Assembly (NCBI GenBank): GCA_002410935.1
Contig: DHPM01000005.1
Location: 64,429-83,486, forward strand
Reading direction: 5' to 3'
From: Caryophanales bacterium UBA5364
GTDB lineage: Bacteria; Bacillota_I; Bacilli_A; RF39; UBA660
Length of the DNA: 19,058 bases
This document shows, in pieces, positions 15,119 to 19,058 of this stretch. Every line of letters starts with the position of its first letter. Within the stretch, counting starts at the first letter, position 1. The position numbers and the translations under genes were made by a program. The notes beneath the pieces were generated by a model. The model made no database searches and was not told the DNA's origin. It worked only from the letters and a program-made list of their open reading frames with translations.

Positions 15119-16180
15119 ATGTTTGGGTTAGAAATGGATCAATTAGCAAAAATTAAAGTTATCGGTGTTGGTGGTGGCGGAAACAACGCTGTTAATCGTA
15201 TGATAGAATCAGGAGTCAAAGGAGTCGATTTTATTGTTGCCAATACTGACTTACAAGTTTTGAATAACTCAAAAGCTCCTATAAAAATACAAATTGGTTC
15301 AGAACTTACGAATGGTTTAGGTGCTGGATCAAATCCTGAAATAGGAAAAGAAGCTGCTTTAGAATCAAAAGAAGAAATAGAAAGAGCTTTAGAAGGAGCC
15401 GATATGGTTTTCATTACTTGTGGTATGGGTGGTGGAACTGGTACTGGTGCTGCTCCTGTAGTAGCTGATATTGCTCAAAAAATGGGTGCCTTAACAGTAG
15501 GTATTGTTACAAAACCATTTTCTTTTGAAGGACGAAAAAGAATGGAACATGCTATCCTAGGGTTAGAAGAATTAAAGAAAAGTGTTGATACACTAATTAT
15601 TATTCCAAACGATCGTTTACGTGAAATTATCGATAAAAATACATCACTTGTTGATTCATTTAAAGAAGTAGATAATGTCTTAAGAAGAGGTGTTCAATCT
15701 ATCTCTGATTTAATTGCTGTCGCTGGTCTTATTAACTTAGACTTTGCTGACGTTAAAGCCGTTATGGAAAAACGCGGTAATGCTTTGATTGGTATTGGAA
15801 TAGGTGTTGGTGAAGATAGAGCGGCTGAAGCTGCTAGACAAGCTGTTTCAAGTCCATTACTAGAAACTAGTATCAATGGTGCATCTGATGCTATTATTAA
15901 TGTTACTGGTGGAGTTAACTTAGCTTTATCAGAAGTTGAAGAAGCAATTGAAGTTATTAGAACTTCTGCTAATACTGATATTAATACTATTTTTGGAGCT
16001 GTTATTAACGAAAACTTAAATGATGAAATTATTGTTACTGTTATCGCAACTGGTTTTGAAAACTTTGGTGAACCACTATATCATTCATATGCTACAGGAG
16101 AAGTAAAACCTGAAGTTGAAGTTGAAAGTGATGTAGATGAAACAAGTATTCCATCATTCTTAAGAAAAAGAGGATTTTAG
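15119..16180 (+). CDS. ftsZ: Cell division protein FtsZ
   Basis: The tubulin-like GTPase that forms the Z ring. 353 residues. GTP-binding: [13 protein letters not shown] (16-28) and the tubulin signature GGGTGTG (104-110). The T7 loop [11 protein letters not shown] (206-216) with D208 and D211 completes the GTPase site of the neighbouring subunit. The globular part ends near residue 314. A linker of only about 25 residues leads to the C-terminal binding peptide [11 protein letters not shown], which contacts FtsA and other partners. The linker is acidic and shorter than that of Bacillus (about 50). GGGAGG (15108-15113) supports the ATG. A terminator follows directly, which separates it from spoIIGA. 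Confidence 0.98.
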   Translation: MFGLEMDQLAKIKVIGVGGGGNNAVNRMIESGVKGVDFIVANTDLQVLNNSKAPIKIQIGSELTNGLGAGSNPEIGKEAALESKEEIERALEGADMVFITCGMGGGTGTGAAPVVADIAQKMGALTVGIVTKPFSFEGRKRMEHAILGLEELKKSVDTLIIIPNDRLREIIDKNTSLVDSFKEVDNVLRRGVQSISDLIAVAGLINLDFADVKAVMEKRGNALIGIGIGVGEDRAAEAARQAVSSPLLETSINGASDAIINVTGGVNLALSEVEEAIEVIRTSANTDINTIFGAVINENLNDEIIVTVIATGFENFGEPLYHSYATGEVKPEVEVESDVDETSIPSFLRKRGF

Positions 16181-16192
16181 TATTATAAAACG

Positions 16193-16215
16193 ACACGATT
16201 TATCGTGTTTTTTTT
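16193..16215 (+). terminator. Terminator of ftsA-ftsZ
   Basis: ACACGA (16193-16198) pairs with TCGTGT (16203-16208) with loop TTTA, followed by a T run to 16215. Confidence 0.85.
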
Positions 16216-16216
16216 A

Positions 16217-16235
16217 TATACTAAACTGGGGTGAT
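16217..16235 (+). promoter_or_regulatory. Possible -10 and the ribosome binding site of spoIIGA
   Basis: TATACT (16217-16222) could be a -10 box. No clear -35 or Spo0A box is seen. GGGGTGAT (16228-16235) is a strong ribosome binding site: read against AGGAGGTGAT it places a start codon seven bases after its GGGG, exactly at the ATT at 16239. Confidence 0.5.
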
Positions 16236-16238
16236 AAT

Positions 16239-17027
16239 ATTAAAATATATTTAGATTTAATATTACTTCTTAATTTCTTTTTTGATTTTCTCTTATTATT
16301 AAGTGTTTCAATCCTTTTAAGAAGAAATACTCCTATGTATAAGTTATTAGTAGGGGCATTCATTGGTAGCTTAAGTATTTTTTTCTTATTCTTAAAAATT
16401 AATTCATTTCAATTATTTGTTTTAAAAATAATTGTTAGTATTATCATGACAATTATTTCATTTGAATATAGAGATATAAAATATACCTTAAGAAACCTAA
16501 TGTTTTTATATCTAACTAGCATTATTTTAGGAGGCTTTTTATATTTTTTAAATCTCGAATTTTCATATAAACAAGTAGGATTAGTCTTTTATTTTAAGGG
16601 ATTAAGTATAAATGTTATCTTTTTAATTCTATTTTCACCAATAATTATATATATTTATATAAGGCAAGGTATTAGGCTTAAAAATAGTTATAGTCAGTAT
16701 TATCAAGTCGATATCTATTATAAAGATAGAATAATTAAGTGTAATGGTTATTTAGATACAGGTAATACTTTATATGATCCATACTTTAAAAAACCAGTTA
16801 TCTTGATTGATAAAAGAAAAATATTGTTTAAACTTAATGATGAAGAAATAATTTTTGTTCCCTATTATACAATTGAAAATAAGGGTATAATCAAGTGTTT
16901 TAAAGTTAATAAAATTAATATTAAAGGAGTTGGTACTAAGGATAATTTATTAGTAGGTATTATTAATAGTGATATTAAAATAGATGGTATTGATTTAATT
17001 TTACATTATAAATTATTGGAGGGATAA
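16239..17027 (+). CDS. spoIIGA: Sporulation aspartic protease SpoIIGA (ATT start)
   Basis: The membrane protease that cleaves pro-sigma-E after asymmetric division. The first ATG in frame (16335) would drop the conserved N-terminus. Reading upstream without a stop gives (I/M)KIYLDLILLLNFFFDFLLLL, which matches the standard SpoIIGA beginning (KIYLDVIWLLNF). The residue in the Met position is an ATT at 16239 with an ideally spaced GGGGTGAT site, and no ATG, GTG or TTG lies in frame between. I therefore call an ATT start and a 262-residue protein, somewhat shorter than Bacillus SpoIIGA (about 309). Five N-terminal helices (about 4-25, 36-52, 59-75, 86-104, 121-141) precede a cytoplasmic protease domain with the catalytic Asp in YLDTGN (D173). 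It ends one base before sigE, and the sigE ribosome binding site lies inside its 3' end. Confidence 0.93.
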   Translation: MKIYLDLILLLNFFFDFLLLLSVSILLRRNTPMYKLLVGAFIGSLSIFFLFLKINSFQLFVLKIIVSIIMTIISFEYRDIKYTLRNLMFLYLTSIILGGFLYFLNLEFSYKQVGLVFYFKGLSINVIFLILFSPIIIYIYIRQGIRLKNSYSQYYQVDIYYKDRIIKCNGYLDTGNTLYDPYFKKPVILIDKRKILFKLNDEEIIFVPYYTIENKGIIKCFKVNKINIKGVGTKDNLLVGIINSDIKIDGIDLILHYKLLEG

Positions 17028-17028
17028 G

Positions 17029-17721
17029 ATGATAAAGAAAATAATTAGATTTATTATTAATATATTTAATGAGAAAGTTAATGTTTTTTTTGTAGGAAGT
17101 GCTGATAAATTACCTGAACCTTTAACGAAAGAAGAAGAAGTAATGTATGTTGAAAGAAGTATGAATGGTGATGAATTAGCCCGTAATAAGTTAATTGAAC
17201 ATAATCTTCGTTTAGTTGTCTTTTTATCTAAAAAGTATGAAAATACTAAAATTGATCTAGAAGATTTAGTTAGTATTGGAACCATTGGTTTAATAAAAGG
17301 AGTTAATACTTATAAATTAGATAAAAACATAAAACTAGCTACTTATGCATCGAGGTGTATTGATAATGAAATACTGATGTTTTTACGTAAAAATAAGAAA
17401 AGAAGAAGTGAAATAAGTTTTGAAGATAGTCTTAGTTATGATTCTGAAGGAAATGAATTGCATTTAGAAGATATTTTAGGAACTGATGCTGATATTGTAA
17501 CTAAAGGAATTGAAGAAGAGACCGATAAAAATCTCCTATATGATGAAATTAGTAAACTAAATAAAAGGGATCGTAAGATTATGACTTTAAGATATGGCTT
17601 AAATAATCAAGATGAAATGACTCAAAAAGATGTCGCTGATTTATTAGGTATTAGTCAATCATATATATCGCGTATCGAAAAAAAAGTTATTAAAAAACTT
17701 AAAGTAGCGGCTAAATATTAA
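17029..17721 (+). CDS. sigE: Sporulation RNA polymerase sigma factor SigE (pro-protein)
   Basis: The first mother-cell sigma factor, made as an inactive membrane-bound precursor. 230 residues. The basic/hydrophobic pro-region MIKKIIRFIINIFNEKVNVFF is followed by VGSADKLPEPL, which matches YIGGSEALPPPL of Bacillus sigma-E, so the SpoIIGA cleavage site should lie near residues 20-23. Region 2 includes NLRLVVFLSKKYE, DLVSIGTIGLIKGVNTY and KLATYASRCIDNEILMFLR (about 59-120). Region 4 has the helix-turn-helix TQKDVADLLGISQSYISR (198-215). The match to sigma-E is much closer than to sigma-K or sigma-G. GGAGGG (17019-17024) precedes the ATG. It is co-transcribed with its protease, as in Bacillus. 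sigG does not follow, unlike in Bacillus. Confidence 0.96.
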   Translation: MIKKIIRFIINIFNEKVNVFFVGSADKLPEPLTKEEEVMYVERSMNGDELARNKLIEHNLRLVVFLSKKYENTKIDLEDLVSIGTIGLIKGVNTYKLDKNIKLATYASRCIDNEILMFLRKNKKRRSEISFEDSLSYDSEGNELHLEDILGTDADIVTKGIEEETDKNLLYDEISKLNKRDRKIMTLRYGLNNQDEMTQKDVADLLGISQSYISRIEKKVIKKLKVAAKY

Positions 17722-17725
17722 TAAT

Positions 17726-17751
17726 AGTTATATTTTAATATAACTTTTTTT
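17726..17751 (+). terminator. Terminator of spoIIGA-sigE
   Basis: AGTTATATT (17726-17734) pairs with AATATAACT (17737-17745), followed by a T run to 17751. The stem is A/T-rich and so weaker than others here. Confidence 0.7.
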
Positions 17752-17769
17752 ATAAGTTTTTTGATTATA

Positions 17770-17778
17770 TGATATAAT
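17770..17778 (+). promoter_or_regulatory. Extended -10 promoter of the distal membrane protein gene
   Basis: TGATATAAT is a perfect TGnTATAAT element without a good -35. The predicted start (about 17785) coincides with the CAGGAGG ribosome binding site (17784-17790), so the leader would be only about ten bases. Confidence 0.55.
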
Positions 17779-17795
17779 TGATTCAGGAGGTTATT

Positions 17796-19058
17796 ATGAA
17801 AAAACAAGTTTATCCAATTTTAATTACACTATTATTTGGTGGGGTATTATATTACTTTATGTTGCCACCACTTAATCTATCAGCACCAATATTTTGGGTC
17901 TTTTTCTTGATGATCATAACGGTATACTTAGTTACATCAACTATTTATAATTTTAGTTTAACTAATATGATTATCAAAAATAACAAAACGCCTAGAAATA
18001 AAAAAAGTGAATATATTATTTTAGGTATGATCGCGATATTCTTTTTGATTATCGTTATTAATTTATTTAATTCACCAATGTTTAACTCTAAGTCATACTA
18101 TAATCGTATTAAAGTAAATAACGATAATGATTTCACAACTGACATCAAGGAAGTAGATTTTAATTCATTACCATTACTTGATAAAGATTCTAGTCGTAAA
18201 CTAGGGGATAGGGTAATGGGGCAAATGACCGAATTAGTTTCTCAATTTAGAGTATCTAACCTTTATACTCAAATTAATTATAACGAAGATATAATTCGTG
18301 TTACTCCATTAGAATATGCTAATGTTATTAAGTATTTTACTAATCGTAAGAATGGGGTAAAAGGATATATTAAATTAAATTCTGTTACTGGTAAAGCAGA
18401 ATTAGTGAAGTTAGATAAAGGTATGAGATATATGCCTTCTGCTTTATTTAATGAAAACTTATATCGTAAAATTAGATTTGCATATCCAACCGTTATCTTT
18501 GGAACAGCTAGTTTTGAAATTGATGATGAAGGAAAACCATATTGGATTATTCCAACCCTTAAATACACTGGAGTAGGTTTAAAAGAAGAAGTTACTGGTG
18601 TTGTCGTATTTGATCCAATTACTGGTGATTCAACCAAATATGATAATAAATCAATACCTAATTGGATTGATCACGTATTTGCTTCAAGACTTATTATTGA
18701 ACAATTAAATGATTGGGGTAAATATGAAAGAGGTTTCTTCAATTCTATTTTTGGACAAAAGAATGTCGTTATGACAACTGAAGGATATAATTATACGATT
18801 ATGAATGGTGACGTTTACTTATATACCGGTATTACTTCAGTTGCTAGTGATGAATCAAATGTTGGATTTGTCTTAAGTAATTTACGTACTAAAGAAACTA
18901 ATTATTATCCTGTTTCCGGAGCAGAAGAGTTCTCTGCGATGGCAAGTGCTGAAGGTCAAGTTCAACACTTAAAATATAAAGCATCATTTCCATTATTGAT
19001 TAATTTAAACAATAAGCCAACTTATTTACTTTCATTAAAAGATAATGCTGGATTAGTA
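17796..19058 (+). CDS. Uncharacterised membrane protein with PepSY-like repeats, 3' end cut by window
   Basis: An open frame runs from the ATG at 17796 (after CAGGAGG) to the window end, 421 codons with no stop, so the C-terminus is missing. Three helices (about 7-24, 32-51, 73-91) precede a long soluble part, probably outside the cell. The soluble part contains recurring units of a hydrophobic strand, a turn with TG or a similar pair, then a charged strand: GYIKLNSVTGKAELVKL (190-206), GVVVFDPITGDSTKYD (268-283) and GFVLSNLRTKETNYY (357-371). These recall the PepSY fold. The block PVSGAEEFSAMASAEG (372-387) looks strongly constrained. I believe similar proteins occur widely in Firmicutes without an assigned role, but I cannot verify that here. 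It has its own promoter after the sigE terminator, so a sporulation role is not indicated. Confidence 0.8.
   Translation, partial: MKKQVYPILITLLFGGVLYYFMLPPLNLSAPIFWVFFLMIITVYLVTSTIYNFSLTNMIIKNNKTPRNKKSEYIILGMIAIFFLIIVINLFNSPMFNSKSYYNRIKVNNDNDFTTDIKEVDFNSLPLLDKDSSRKLGDRVMGQMTELVSQFRVSNLYTQINYNEDIIRVTPLEYANVIKYFTNRKNGVKGYIKLNSVTGKAELVKLDKGMRYMPSALFNENLYRKIRFAYPTVIFGTASFEIDDEGKPYWIIPTLKYTGVGLKEEVTGVVVFDPITGDSTKYDNKSIPNWIDHVFASRLIIEQLNDWGKYERGFFNSIFGQKNVVMTTEGYNYTIMNGDVYLYTGITSVASDESNVGFVLSNLRTKETNYYPVSGAEEFSAMASAEGQVQHLKYKASFPLLINLNNKPTYLLSLKDNAGLV

Noticed and set aside
15139..15876. Long minus-strand open frames inside ftsZ and other genes
   Set aside because: They are antisense shadows of well-identified genes, without ribosome binding sites or recognisable protein features.
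16186..16200. Possible Spo0A box (TGTCGTT on the minus strand) before spoIIGA
   Set aside because: Only five of seven positions match TGTCGAA, and the site lies in the stem of the ftsZ terminator, which explains the sequence better.
16335..17027. spoIIGA starting at the ATG at 16335
   Set aside because: It removes the conserved N-terminus and first helix, and no ribosome binding site precedes this ATG.

Overview
This is a low-GC (roughly 30% by eye) chromosomal stretch of a Gram-positive bacterium of the Firmicutes/Bacilli type. The evidence is the order murG-murB-ftsQ(divIB)-ftsA-ftsZ-spoIIGA-sigE, which matches the division/sporulation cluster of Bacillus; a glmS ribozyme; and AGGAGG/AGGTGA-type ribosome binding sites. 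TGA works as a stop codon and every Trp is TGG, so this is not a code-4 mollicute. The spoIIGA-sigE pair implies an endospore former or a recent descendant of one. A gut Erysipelotrichia-like Bacilli lineage would fit, but that is inference. There are no mobile elements, CRISPR arrays, tRNAs or rRNAs.

Layout. 1-141 (-): start of a dicarboxylate/amino-acid:cation symporter cut by the window edge. 286-975: a membrane-anchored, six-cysteine protein of unknown function with an internal duplication. 1093-1914: an unknown cytosolic protein with a C-terminal coiled coil. 1961-4608: a tight three-gene operon of a NifS-type cysteine desulfurase, a small cytoplasmic thioredoxin (WCGGC) and a membrane protein fusing an extracytoplasmic thioredoxin domain (WCPHC) to a CcdA/DsbD-like electron-transfer domain. 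It ends at a two-way terminator shared with the convergent glmS (4641-6449, -). glmS has a recognisable self-cleaving ribozyme in its leader (about 6481-6614) and a good sigma-A promoter. 6832-10145: a divergent MacB/FtsX-type ABC transporter preceded by phased 21-bp repeats that look like an operator. 10202-11008: uppP. 11107-13772: murG-murB-ftsQ. 13859-16180: ftsA-ftsZ. 16239-17721: spoIIGA-sigE. 17796-end: a conserved-looking membrane protein cut by the window edge.

How the genes work together. GlmS makes glucosamine-6-phosphate for wall precursors. UppP recycles the lipid carrier. MurB and MurG act in the cytoplasmic and membrane steps of lipid II synthesis. FtsQ, FtsA and FtsZ direct that synthesis to the septum. 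SpoIIGA then activates pro-sigma-E after the sporulation septum forms. The thioredoxin/CcdA-like operon looks like a complete path for moving electrons from cytoplasmic thiols to the cell surface.

The points most worth a second look are the spoIIGA start (an ATT codon at 16239 that restores the conserved N-terminus), the desulfurase/thioredoxin/CcdA-fusion operon beside a cysteine-rich surface protein, the glmS ribozyme with a hairpin upstream of its cleavage site, and the 21-bp phased repeats before the ABC transporter.
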